From: Paraspadella gotoi
Taxonomy: Eukaryota > Chaetognatha
Length of the DNA: 64,000 nt
Direction of reading: 5' to 3'
NCBI GenBank assembly: GCA_051294375.1
Contig: CM119264.1
Location: 8,348,268-8,412,267, forward strand
The notes beneath the pieces were generated by a model. It was not told the origin of the DNA, searched no databases, and saw only the letters and a program-made list of their open reading frames with translations. The translations under genes were made by a program, and so were the position numbers. Shown piece after piece: positions 1-9,902 of the stretch; the first letter of the stretch is position 1, and every line of letters begins with the position of its first letter.

Positions 1-8
1 AGACAAGA

Positions 9-335
9 GGATGATATCCTCGAACGAAAAAAAAAAACATCTTCTTGTGTTTTTTCTAAATCCTCAAATTATGAATATTTTTGATGTGTTTGTCTCTTGG
101 GTTGTGAGAGATGAGAATATGAGAGTTCTATGACAAGTCACAAAAGGTACGGAGAGTTCTGTGACAGTTTCTTTGATATGCATATGAACTTCTCTTAATC
201 TCCATGAATCTTACCTCGCTCTCTATCGATACATATTAATGAGAATTCGATCATCCTCGAACGAAAAAAAAAAAACATCTTCTTGTGTTTTTTCTAAATC
301 CTCAAATGTATGAATAATTTTGTTTGAGCGAATAT
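9..335. repeat. Direct repeat pair of about 60 bp
   Basis: A segment starting at the motif atcctcgaacg, then an A-run and catcttcttgtgttttttct, occurs at about 16-75 and again at about 252-312, with small differences. It lies just outside or at the outer edge of the left arm of the large inverted repeat. No coding potential is visible. It could be a short tandem duplication with spacer or the end of a mobile element. Confidence 0.6.
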
Positions 336-447
336 CCTCGACTTATTTTTTTCAAAAAAATCTTTTGTTTGAAGAGACTCTGAATTCATTAATATCGATT
401 CGGTTTGCAACTAAAAAAAAACAAATGGCCAATCGAGTGTGCAACAT

Positions 448-592
448 AAACTCTTTTATTCTTTTTTATGTTTTTTAATGTTCGTAGAAATTTTGTAAAA
501 ATTTCTGCGGACATTAAAAAACACAAAAAAGAATTAAGAGTTTATTGCTTTGAAAAACGCAGAATTTGCTTTGCTAATTTCTGCGTTTTTTA
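448..592. other. Two consecutive long hairpins 3' of the left tail exon
   Basis: Positions 448-543 form an inverted repeat with a stem of about 46 bp (five or so mismatches, several of them G-T wobble type) and a loop of about 4 nt. Positions 553-592 form a second hairpin whose arms share the core acgcagaa / ttctgcgt. Both lie some 320-460 bp downstream of the stop codon of the left-arm tail exon, and both recur in the right arm at 11102-11235. Conservation in both arms suggests a 3'UTR or flanking structured element. Function is unknown. Confidence 0.55.
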
Positions 593-910
593 AAGGTTTT
601 TTTTTGATGAGAGCTGTGAACTAGCTAAAAATATTTTGAAATACTAACTAACACAATCAAATTCATATCACAACTAGTAAAAGTTTATACATGTATTTAC
701 ACAAATTTTATTTTAAAATAAACAACAAATTCTATTTTTATTTAAAACATTAAAATTAATTTCTAATTAAACAGCAAATTTAAACTTAAAAAACTTATTT
801 TACTTCTTCCACTTTCTTTCACAACTCACTCTCCCTCCTCCCACCACCCCTCATCGGTGTCTTTGTCTCTTTCACAACTCACTCTCCCTCCTCCCACCAC
901 AATGCGTCTT

Positions 911-1325
911 TCACACAGCGCTTTCTTCTCCTTCCTCAACCCCACCTTCCGCTCCTCTCTCCACCCCCTCATCATTGTCCCTATACCCAAGATTTTCCAT
1001 TGCGATTATCTCATCGCTTCCGGCCTCTAGGGAGACAGATACGAACGAATCTGTCTCCCCGGTGAAAGTGGGCAGGATTGCTCCTGCCCTTTCCGAGGGT
1101 GATCGGTATCGAAACACTAAAAAAGAGAATAAAAAAAATATCTTAAATATTTAAAATATTATTTTAAAGGTTGATTCAGACTTAAATCATTTATTTAAAA
1201 TATTATTTCTTGGTGGGAGTTGGAGGCGTTAGATTCGTAACATCCGTCGATGTTGTCGCCGATCTTCTTTTCCTTTTTTTGGCTTTGCAAACCAAAGCCA
1301 AAAAAATTGCCGCGAGAAGGACAAT
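911..1325 (-). pseudogene. Left-arm copy of single-pass membrane protein, splice donor lost
   Basis: Two exons can be read. The exon at 1325-1203 follows a good acceptor (tctctgatccag) and encodes a hydrophobic segment IVLLAAIFLALVCK, a basic stop-transfer KKRKRR and then a Ser/Thr/Pro stretch. The exon at 1116-911 follows acceptor ctcttttttag and encodes the tail beginning FRYRSPSERAG and ending EEGEESAV. In the right-arm homologue the two exons are joined through a GTAATT donor. Here the donor reads GAAATA, so the transmembrane exon runs into TAA and the tail would be lost. The upstream exon (about 1463-1543) also shows a shifted frame against the right arm. I read this as a degenerate or alternative-ended copy. 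The tail frame itself is still open, so degeneration is recent or the tail is used through another splice. Confidence 0.55.
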
Positions 1326-1593
1326 CTGGATCAGAGACCCAATCTCTTGCAGAAATTGCAAGAGGTTGGGCGATCCAGCGAGTCTGAATTTGAAATATTT
1401 AATTTATTACAATAATATGAATTCAATATTAATACAGTATAACGATAAAATTACTTACTCCGTGGCAGGCGCGTCTACGGCGATGCCACTTCGAACCATC
1501 CAGGTGCTTCGTCTCCATCAACGACGCCACTTTGAACAATTTTTCTACAACGGGTGCGCCCGTCTCATTCATCCTTAATCTCCCTCAAGCCGT

Positions 1594-2229
1594 NNNNNNN
1601 NNNNNNNNNNNNNNNNNNTGATGTTGATTTCGACGGCGCCATCGATGTGGACGCCGCCGAGGTTGTCGTAGATGTTGTCATCGACGTGGACGGCGCCGTT
1701 GTAGATGGCNNNNNNNNNNNNNNNNNNNNNNNNNNNNNNNNNNNNNNNNNNGTGACCGACGCAACAAACGGCGCGGTCGATGACGAGACGGAACTAATTA
1801 AAGCGTACGTTTTTTTTTTACAATCGAAGTACTAGATACAATGTACTTAATTAGAAATTATACATATTTAACTAAAAAAAATAAATTACTTACTGGGTTT
1901 TTGGAGTTGTTTCACTCCAAAAATCAATGTCGCCCGGACCANNNNNNNNNNNNNNNNNNNNNNNNNNNNNNNNNNNNNNNNNNNNNNNNNNNNNNNNNNN
2001 NNNNNNNNNNNNNNNNNNNNNNNNNNNNNNNNNNNNNNNNNNNNNNNNNNNNNNNNNNNNNNNNNNNNNNNNNNNNNNNNNNNNNNNNNNNNNNNNNNNN
2101 NNNNNNNNNNNNNNNNNNNNNNNNNNNNNNNNNNNNNNNNNNNNNNNNNNNNNNNNNNNNNNNNNNNNNNNNNNNNNNNNNNNNNNNNNNNNNNNNNNNN
2201 NNNNNNNNNNNNNNNNNNNNNNNNNNNNN
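1594..2229. other. Gap-rich stretch (25, 42 and 288 N)
   Basis: Runs of N lie at 1594-1618 (exactly 25), 1710-1751 and 1942-2229. The readable islands between them carry gacgcc/gtcgat trinucleotide-rich sequence that could be Asp/Val/Ala-coding, but no exon can be supported. The 25-N run is a fixed-size gap symbol and not a measured distance. Confidence 0.9.
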
Positions 2230-2463
2230 GGGTTTGGGAGAGTGGAATTAAAAAAAAGTTTGCTTATGGGGAGTGGAAAACTTTTCATTCGGTGCGATAA
2301 GATTTTTTTTTGTCTCATTTAATATTCCAATCTTCTCAGAAAGATTAAATGGAATGAGAGAAGATCAAACTCTGTGGGGGAGAAATAAATTATTGTAAAA
2401 AAAATGTACTTAATTATTCAAACTTACCTTTAAAAGAAGAAGATTCGCGATGCTTGCCGATCA

Positions 2464-3722
2464 ATGATGAATTCGATTCCTTCTTGCAACGTCTGTTACG
2501 AATCTTTCGATAAAGAAACGAGAAGAGCCGTTTCATGTTTGTACAACTCTGAACAATATACATATATTGTAAAATTTATCTTAATAATAATTACTATTAC
2601 TATTATTATTATTATTATTATTTTACAGGCTTGTATGGACATTCGGTTTGTTACATTTGCCACGAACAAATTTTAATTTACAATAAAGGCTTATGCTCAA
2701 TATGCAAGAATCCTTTCCTTAAAAAATGCGAAATTTGCAATACTTTTGAATATAATTTATCTGTTAAAAATAATGAATTAGAAGATTCTTGCATGATCAT
2801 TAAATCTTTAACAGAACAAAATAAAAATTTTAGGTAATTTTTATATAAATATATATATATATTATTATTATCTAACATCTATTTTCACTTCTTTTTTAAA
2901 AAAAAAGGAAAGAAATTTCATCTTTAAAAATTCTTTTGGAAAAAAAAGAAAAGAAAGAAAAAATGAGTTCTCAAATTCCCACAAAACGGTAAGTGTTTTG
3001 TTTAAAAAAAATTTGAAAATATTATTTTTTTTTAATTGAAATCAATCAAACATCAAAAATTGTTTCTTTTTTAGATCCAAGAGGAACCAGGTTTTGGACG
3101 ATGCCGAGGAAGACATTTCAATCATCGATTCTCCTCAACCCGGTCCATCGGGGTAAGTTTATTAAATTATTCATACTAAAATGAGAAAACAAAAACAAAA
3201 ATATTTATGGGTTTAAAAAATAATTTTAGTCTAAACAACAACGAAGAAATGATGGGGCCTTTGATTCCTATTTCACAATATACCATCGTGGAAATAAAAT
3301 CGCCTAACAAATATATAATTAAAAAAGAAAGATATTCTGGCGCTGGCGCCAACGAAAAGGCCAAATTCATGTCCGTTCAAAAAATGATCATCAGCTTCCA
3401 AGAAGGAACGAAGCTGAAGAATCTTTGGGATGACGGGGAGTTGATGACCGAGTTCGATGAAAAAGAAATTATGGCGAAATCCATAGATAGCGCCGTCGGA
3501 AAAAAAACCCTCGTTTCGGATAGCTTGGCCTATTCCATCGGGGTCTACAGACCCCCAAATTGCGATCAGGCCAAGGCTTCCATGCAATTGAAGCCTTTCA
3601 TATCCGAAAAGAACGAAATCCATTTCACCAACCCGATGCTTTATGGCATCAGCTTGTCCAAGGACGAAACGGATAAATTCATCCGTATCATCCGCAAGCG
3701 AGACGGCGGCCCGTTCCTTTGA
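2464..3722 (+). CDS. RING-finger protein with unknown C-terminal domain, five exons
   Basis: I join exons 2464-2536, 2629-2833, 2908-2988, 3075-3152 and 3230-3722. All introns are short (70-92 nt) with GT..AG ends, and the phases match at every junction, giving about 309 residues. The RING-HC core is CNVC near the start, then a Cys made by joining exons 1 and 2, followed by GHSVCYICHEQ and GLCSICKNPF (C3HC4 spacing). RING domains bind two zinc ions and usually recruit E2 enzymes for ubiquitin transfer. After the RING come a Lys/Glu-rich probable coiled coil (exon 3), an acidic Ser/Pro linker (exon 4) and a domain of about 160 residues starting MMGPLIPISQYTIVEI. I do not recognise that last domain. 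Its even mix of strand-forming and charged residues and intact frame argue that it is functional. The first ATG pair at 2464/2467 is the only start ahead of the RING cysteines. Confidence 0.72.
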
Positions 3723-4069
3723 ACGAAAAAAAAAAAACTGTATAGAGAGAAAAAAGAAAGTTTTATAACATTACAACATTTAAATATTAATATTCGAATA
3801 TTTTTCATTAGATCTTAAATCTTTTTCTATCCTTTTGTTTATTTACTCAGATTAAAAAAAACAAAAACAAAAAACAAAAAAACCAAAAATGGAAAATAAC
3901 TCTAGATCTCGAAAATCCTTTTTTAGTCACGACCCTCTACACGTAATTATTATTACGATTAAACTATATCAAATATGTTGGAAATTTTATAAATATCAAT
4001 CAAATAGTCCTAAGTTTTCTCAAACCAAAAGTCGATGAGGATTAAACAAATTTGGTTGGCGAATGAAGC
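3723..4069. other. AT-rich intergenic stretch
   Basis: A-rich and T-rich sequence between the RING gene and the next ORF. No exon, RNA gene or repeat can be supported. It probably contains the 3' end of the RING transcript. Confidence 0.6.
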
Positions 4070-4774
4070 ATGATCGAAGGAATGAAACGTGCAATGAGCG
4101 ATGATGACGATGCATTCACGAGAAAACAAAAAAACGACAGATTAGAAGCCAAGAAGACGCTGCTTTTGAATTTTACATCCATCTCCTTTACAAACTTTGA
4201 CTTTTTGAATAAACTTTTTACAGAATTGGAAAGCATTTTAAAACATGAATTACCCATAGCTTTAGAGGGTATACCTTATTTCGAATCTTTCATAGATAAT
4301 AATAAATATAAAGTGGATCATTTGGTTTTAGACATTGGAGTAGAACTTAACAGATTAATATGTTTTTATTATATTTTTCTTATTTTAGAACCGGTTTTTA
4401 TTAATTCTAGTTCGAAAGATAGGTTTCGACATGTTTTTCCAATGTTGGAATACGAAAGAGCCTTTAACGAAGAAAGATATATAGAATATAAAAAGTTATT
4501 AGATTCATTTAAATTAAAAGTAAAAGAAACGCTTAATTTTGTTTCCAATTTCGATTGTCATAATATAATCAAAGAAAAAGTTTGTGAATGTCATACGTCG
4601 CATCTGTTTAAAGACGTAGAAAAAGTAATAAGATCTATTAAATACAAAATAAATGTATACATTGCGATGATGATCACAATAAAATTCTTTATAAAAAAGT
4701 TATGGGAGAAATATCCAGATCCTGTTGAAATACCAATTCCGGTTTCAGCTTTGATTTATGCCACATTTGAATGA
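4070..4774 (+). CDS. Hypothetical intronless protein, 234 residues, probably broken near its end
   Basis: A single open frame starting MIEGMKRAMSDDDDAF, rich in Lys, Phe, Ile and Leu, with a hydrophobic stretch LICFYYIFLILEPVF around residues 105-120. It contains two cysteine clusters (NFDCHN, KVCECHTSH) and long predicted helices. I recognise no family. It ends IYATFE-stop, but an overlapping +1 frame at about 4758-4909 continues with protein-like sequence (DGEQNEDMRYKLFKTQ, then SLAKLLGHVEHNS) before its own stop. A one-base indel near 4750 would join the two. A further weak piece with similar composition (TWELITNFEELMKKFDE) lies at about 5008-5119 behind an acceptor-like tttag. Its AT-rich base use resembles the RING gene next to it and not the GC-rich exons elsewhere in the window. 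Confidence 0.5.
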   Translation: MIEGMKRAMSDDDDAFTRKQKNDRLEAKKTLLLNFTSISFTNFDFLNKLFTELESILKHELPIALEGIPYFESFIDNNKYKVDHLVLDIGVELNRLICFYYIFLILEPVFINSSSKDRFRHVFPMLEYERAFNEERYIEYKKLLDSFKLKVKETLNFVSNFDCHNIIKEKVCECHTSHLFKDVEKVIRSIKYKINVYIAMMITIKFFIKKLWEKYPDPVEIPIPVSALIYATFE

Positions 4775-5539
4775 GATAATACTGATTTTTTTAGATGGAG
4801 AACAAAATGAAGATATGAGATATAAACTTTTTAAAACTCAAGTTTTAACATCACTTGCGAAATTACTTGGTCATGTCGAACATAATTCAATCGATATTCA
4901 TTATTCATGAATCTACACAATGTGCCGAAGATCACAATTGCAAAAAATGTTACATGAGGCCCAATTATGGAATTTTTGGTGACGAGATCAACAGCTCATT
5001 TTAGAGTACAAAGAATTAAGACGACATGGGAGCTGATCACAAATTTCGAGGAATTAATGAAGAAGTTCGATGAAAGAATGAGAACAAGATCTCCCTCCTT
5101 CGACGATTCATCATATTAAAAAAACATTTTTATTAACGGTTAATTTTTTTATTAACTTCTCTAAAGTCAAATAAAATGAAATTAAATAAATAAAGGAAAT
5201 AACCGGTCATTTTTCAAAATCTATCAAATTACCCAAATCTGCAAAAAATTATAGCTATTAATCATTTTTCTATTTTACCTAGAATCGAAAATGTTTATCG
5301 ATGATGCGATTAAATGTTTAGAATCTAAATTTACATACTTGATCGGAAATTATTCTAAAAAAATACAATGAAATTGTAAACGGAAAAGAGAGCGGAATCT
5401 TTTTTCACCTACCGCGATGCTACCGTGGTACGAGTTTTACTTTTAAGAATAACATTGTATATTTTATTATCAGCAATGGATCGATCTTTTTTTCCACGAA
5501 ACCTGTATTGACTATCACATAATCGGGAAACTTCGGGCG

Positions 5540-5650
5540 ATGGTGCGAGTTTCTTCGCTAGCCTTTTTCTCCATTCTTGCTCTGGCCCCGCGCTCCGGAA
5601 CCGCGACAATCAACTCTCCTCATAACATCATTCTAGCTCCCTCGGGGCGA
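5540..5650 (+). CDS. Candidate signal-peptide first exon
   Basis: ATG at 5540 opens a frame MVRVSSLAFFSILALAPR with the basic / hydrophobic / small-residue layout of a secretory signal, followed by SGTATINSPHNII. The frame stops at 5651-5659 (ATA TAG), but one frame over it would run on to a good donor, ctattc/gtgagt at about 5675. It may be the 5' exon of the membrane-protein exons at 6.6-7.8 kb on the same strand, perhaps with a one-base error. This is inference from order and strand only. Confidence 0.35.
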
Positions 5651-6009
5651 AGGATATAGCGAATGCCTCCTATTCGTGAGTATTCTCATGCTGAGCATTT
5701 AAGTTGTCACTTCTGTCATTGGTCAGAATAAAATTCGCACGTGCTTATCTCAAGGGGGTTTCGGTCCTGGCCGCCGATTGCGAAGTGAGTGGTGACGAAA
5801 GGTTACTTTCGGCGTTTCAAATGTACTTTGTCAATTAAGTTTTTAATGCGCCAAGCTCCTCACGGCCCTAAATGACGTACCTAAAATCATCACTCTCGAA
5901 CGAGCGTTAAAGCCGATAAACTCTATTGCAGTATCTTCCGTTAAGGAGCGCAGAAACATGGCGCTCCGAGAGTAACACGAGAGATTTGACCAACCGCAGT
6001 TAAATATCG

Positions 6010-6198
6010 AAATTTTGACTCGCACACCAGGTGCGCACATCTGGGTCCGCAAATGCAGTTGCCTCCTCGACATGCGGCACACATGTGACCCAACCCGTAG
6101 TCACCTCCTTCATCGGACGTCCCCAGGAAATCCTCACCCTGCCCATTCCAATAGCTACTTATGGGGAAAAGAGACTCAAGTTCTCTGTCCAACTTCAC
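6010..6198 (-). pseudogene. C-type-lectin-like domain fragment
   Basis: The minus-strand frame contains SYWNGQGED, then LGHMC, and a terminal RCAHLVCE. These line up in order with the YWDSGQPE, LFLGH and YRCGYICQ motifs of the lectin receptor encoded at 12.2-15.9 kb. The Trp-Asn-Asp type calcium motif of a complete domain is missing and no flanking exons were found, so this is a diverged remnant or single exon. The similarity is short, and chance cannot be excluded. Confidence 0.35.
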
Positions 6199-6567
6199 CT
6201 CCCATTTTTCATGCGGGAGCTTTGGTTCAGCCCTTAGTCTCGCACCTGTTATGACACGCGTTACAAATCGTCCCGCTCCTTCTTTTTTAACGGCGTGCGT
6301 TCTTTCTTTGTTTTTCTCTCTTTTTATAAAATGGACGTGCGACCGCCTTTTCCTTCTTTTCCTTTCCCCCGAGAGGCGCTCGAGAGAGTTCTGATATCGA
6401 CCGTGTTGGCCAGTACATACGCACCTCCTCTTTTTTCTCTCCCTGTGTTCTCACCTCTGCTGTCTTCTTCTTTTCCTATATCCTTGATAACTCTTTCTTC
6501 GTTTTGGTCTACATGTTCTCTTTTCGTGTTTGTGTCATTTCTTCTTTATTATTTTTTTGGTCCTTTC

Positions 6568-7759
6568 GACTAGAAAAAAAAAAACAACTACTGCGAATGA
6601 ACCCTTGTCCTCGCACATCGATCAAATGGGAGGGGGTAAAAAGAAAAATGGAACCGATGAAAAAAAAAATGGGTTATTTTTTGAGGAAGACTTTTCTATA
6701 GAAACAAAAAAATATCAAAAAAACTTAATTCAAAACANNNNNNNNNNNNNNNNNNNNNNNNNNNNNNNNNNNNNNNNNNNNNNNNNNNNNNNNNNNNNNN
6801 NNNNNNNNNNNNNNNNNNNNNNNNNNNNNNNNNNNNNNNNNNNNNNNNNNNNNNNNNNNNNNNNNNNNNNNNNNNNNNNNNNNNNNNNNNNNNNNNNNNN
6901 NNNNNNNNNNNNNNNNNNNNNNNNNNNNNNNNNNNNNNNNNNNNNNNNNNNNNNNNNNNNNNNNNNNTGTTAAAGTTTCACACAAACTTTTTTGTGAAAT
7001 TTCAAAAGGATGAAAATGACGAAATAACCATAATAGGTTTTTTTTTTGATCAAAGATCGAGGGTTCTTCACGAATCTTNNNNNNNNNNNNNNNNNNNNNN
7101 NNNNNNNNNNNNNNNNNNNNNNNNNNNNNNNNNNNNNNNNNNNNNNNNNNNNNNNNNNNNNNNNNNNNNNNNNNNNNNAGAAGCAAAGGAGTCTTTCGCG
7201 ATTATACACGCGAGTTTTGGCTATACAACGCTGAAACAAAAATCTTCTTCAGACGTCCCCCTTGCATCCATCGTCGCCAACGCGGACAACGACAACAACA
7301 ACAATGGCGCAGTCGCCGTCAATGTCAACGACGTTAAATACCGGTAAGGAAAAAAAAAGATGCAATGTTTAAAAATAAATTATATATAATGCATTATAAA
7401 ATAATATTTTTATTTCTTTTTCAGAGAAATTACAGACGAAGACGAAGGCAACGAAGGAGAAGGAAGCGGAGGCCCTGGCGGCGATTTTGGGGAAGACGAC
7501 GGCGACGACGAGAGAAGCAGCAGCTGCCTCTCGACCTCCGGCTGCAGCGCTGTCAAAGTAAGTTTTGAAATGATATGAATTTAATACAAAAAAAAAAATC
7601 GAACATTTCTCGCTCCTTTCCTAGTTCGACACTTACTACGAATCCAACTGCTGTTTTTACCTCCACTTTCTTCTCTTCGCCTTCGCCTTCCTCTTCATGG
7701 GCATCATACTCGCCGTCTCCATCACTCTCAACCACTGGCGAGACTTTCGTTGCCAGTAG
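6568..7759 (+). CDS. Partial single-pass membrane protein with acidic stalk (interrupted by gaps)
   Basis: The 3' part is secure by splice logic: an exon ending 7343 (TACCG/GTAAGG), an exon 7425-7557 (acceptor tttttcag, donor GTAAGT) and a last exon 7625-7759 (acceptor tcctag), with matching phases. The middle exon encodes an acidic Gly-rich stalk (EITDEDEGNEGEGSGG). The last encodes CCFYLHFLLFAFAFLFMG then IILAVSITLNHWRDF and a stop, i.e. a membrane helix and a very short tail. Upstream protein-like pieces ANEPLSSHIDQMGGGK (about 6595 on) and FFVKFQKDENDEITIIGF (6969-7078) are in open frames, but gaps at 6738-6967 and 7079-7178 prevent joining them. An alternative frame just after the second gap (RDYTREFWLYNAETKIFF) also looks protein-like, so a frameshift there is possible. 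Family unknown. Confidence 0.5.
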
Positions 7760-8037
7760 TATCAAGTAAGATTTAAAATTGATTAATTGATTGCTTGATT
7801 GGTTTATTTAAATAAATAGTAAAAGTTTTAATAATTTTGTGAGGGCTTTCGACGAAAATCTATAAAAATAAAATGGGTCCGGTCCTTCACAACCCATTTT
7901 GCCTTTGTCGATCATGCATCGACGGGAGAATTAATTTTAAATTAAAAAAATGAAACAAACAAATTTACGCCACCGCTGCCTCCGCCGCCGCTGACAACAG
8001 GTCGGCGGTCGGAAGAAAAGACTCAAAAAAAAAAGAC

Positions 8038-8395
8038 AAATCCTGCCCACCTTCACGGGAGAAACGGACTGTTTCTGTGGTGTTAGAGGTGGAGGGCGAT
8101 GAATGCATCGCCATGGAACATCTCTGGTAAAGAGACAATGATGAGGGGGGAGCTGAAGGGGGAGGAGCTGAAGAAAGAGCTGAGGAAAGAGATGGGAGTG
8201 TTTTGTAAATGTTTTCGTTTTTTAAAGTTTTAAGTATATTGTTTATTAGTAAAGCAAGTTTTAAGGTTTAAATAGAAGTAAAATTGATTGTTTATTAAAG
8301 AATGAAATTGATGTCATAATCCATCCTTGTCATAGAACTCTTCTACTTTTTGTGACCTGTCATAGAACATCATATTCTATCTCTCTGTGAAGAAA
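8038..8395 (+). repeat. Third, degenerate copy of the tail exon and arm terminus
   Basis: Positions 8038-8190 match the cytoplasmic-tail exon of the inverted arms (aatcctgcccacttcac, gcgatgaatgcatcgccatgg, agacaatgatgaggg), with stops and shifts. 8331-8395 matches the outer arm terminus (gtcatagaactct, tgacctgtcatagaac, ctatctctct). Orientation is the same as in the right arm. It shows that the duplicated unit existed here at least three times and that this member is the oldest. Confidence 0.6.
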
Positions 8396-9760
8396 GTAAA
8401 AAATCATAAACAAATGATAATGAAATTACATAAATAAATGAGAAAAAGTGGTTTACGAAATGATCAATGAAATGAAAAATAAGCAGGTAACAATCTGAAA
8501 TCTAATTCATTGGTTTTTCCCTTTACAGCTGTCTCTACATCGAGTGACCTCGAGGGTCAACCAGATTTATGTGTATTTATAGTAAAAGTTTTAATTAATT
8601 TTGTGAGGGCTTTCAACGAAAAGGGAGGCTCTGGTCGGGAAGTTAGATTATTAATGGGTCGAAATTCTGTTCAGTGCTTCGCTGGCTTATGCAATTGTTG
8701 TTGTTGTCGATAAAATTACTCTCAATTAAAAATTTTACCGCCATTAAGAAATATGGTTGTTTTTGTTTGCATTTTCCGAAGGCTATTAGGCACTCTCGTT
8801 TTCAGTTTTTTAATTTTTGAAATTGAGCTTTGAATACACCACTTACTTTATCATGTCATTCCCCTCTTTTCCCTATGCTAATAATAATTGCTCTCTCTTT
8901 TTTCGTTTTTTTCCCAATTTTAAATATACATTTACATTTAGATTAAATATTTTATATTTATTAACCATACCCTAACCTTAACCCTAAATATATAATATTT
9001 TAATCTAAAATATTAATGTATAGTATATATGTTTCATATTTAATCCAGATATAATGCAGTTTGTTGTTGCACAGTTGGATATGTGGATTTGATTCAGGTC
9101 CGACTTTAGGAGACGTTTAGAGACGTTTTTAAAGACGTAAAATATACCAATAATTCTTGCAATTCATGAACAGGATAGAGTCAAGACGTTTTAGGAGACA
9201 AATACCTCTTTATTTGAGGTAACAACGGTAATGAATAAGCAAAAACTATGTTCAAAAGTAGAGTTCGTGACGTCAGTTGGCGTGAAATGACCAGGATGAC
9301 ATCAGCCTCCATGACTTGACGGACAGACGACTGTGGTCTTTTGTCGAATAAACTACAAGATCATTCAAACAGAGTTAATTAGTTTCAATTATTGTAAATA
9401 ATGTAGCAAGATAGCCAAGGTGGCGCCTAACGGCAACGCCGCGGAGCTGCCGGTTGGTAAGTCGCGGTGTTCGAGAATTCTTACGGAAATTCCCCTTTGC
9501 TCAAATCCTCTACTTTGCGAAATACTAGAAAGAAGAAGAAGAAAAAAAAAATTTAGATGAAATATTTATTATAACGATTTTGTTTACAAAATGATTTTGT
9601 GGGCTACTTAGTAAAAGTGTATGAAATTAACGAACGCTCATAATTCATGGTGGTACTACACGCGCTAGTTATGTTTTATTGTTAGTACTTTCGATCTAAT
9701 CCTACTCCTTTAAATAAATTTCGAAATCTTTTTTCCTAATCAGAATCTAATAAAAGCAAA
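8396..9760. other. AT-rich region without supported genes; short repeats
   Basis: Contains a ~50-bp sequence (agtaaaagtttta, attttgtgagggctttc) also present at about 7808-7860, an AT-rich inverted repeat (8936-8957 with 8989-9010) whose loop carries telomere-like ccctaaccttaaccctaa, and at about 9409-9475 a stretch with A-box-like tagccaaggtgg and B-box-like ggtgttcgagaattc spacing that may be a tRNA-derived SINE. A short frame at 9761-9955 (MDDHESICLCKICL) has no further support. Confidence 0.45.
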
Positions 9761-9902
9761 ATGGACGATCACGAATCCATTTGCTTATGCAAAATCTGTT
9801 TAATTTTTAAACGAAAAAATGCCAAAGACAAACAAACGCAGCCTCTGGCATCACCAGCACCATCGACCGCAACATCAAGTTGGTGGTCGCAAGCGGTGAC
9901 GT

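Larger units (their letters stand above)
105..1465 (-). repeat. Left arm of a ~1.4 kb inverted duplication
   Basis: Read on the minus strand, this stretch matches 10035-11565 read on the plus strand: the same juxtamembrane exon end with a GTAAGTAA donor, transmembrane exon, cytoplasmic-tail exon, 3' hairpins, and an outer edge with the sequence gagagatgagaatatgag. The arms differ by many substitutions and by a 120-bp insertion in the right arm, so this is an old real duplication and not an assembly copy. Whether it was made by a transposon with long terminal inverted repeats or by inverted gene duplication is open. I see no transposase or integrase between the arms. Confidence 0.75.

Noticed and set aside
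1554-1835. Protein frames running through N gaps
   Set aside because: Frame continuity across unsized gaps has no meaning.
8964-8988. True internal telomere
   Set aside because: Only about three degenerate units; too short.
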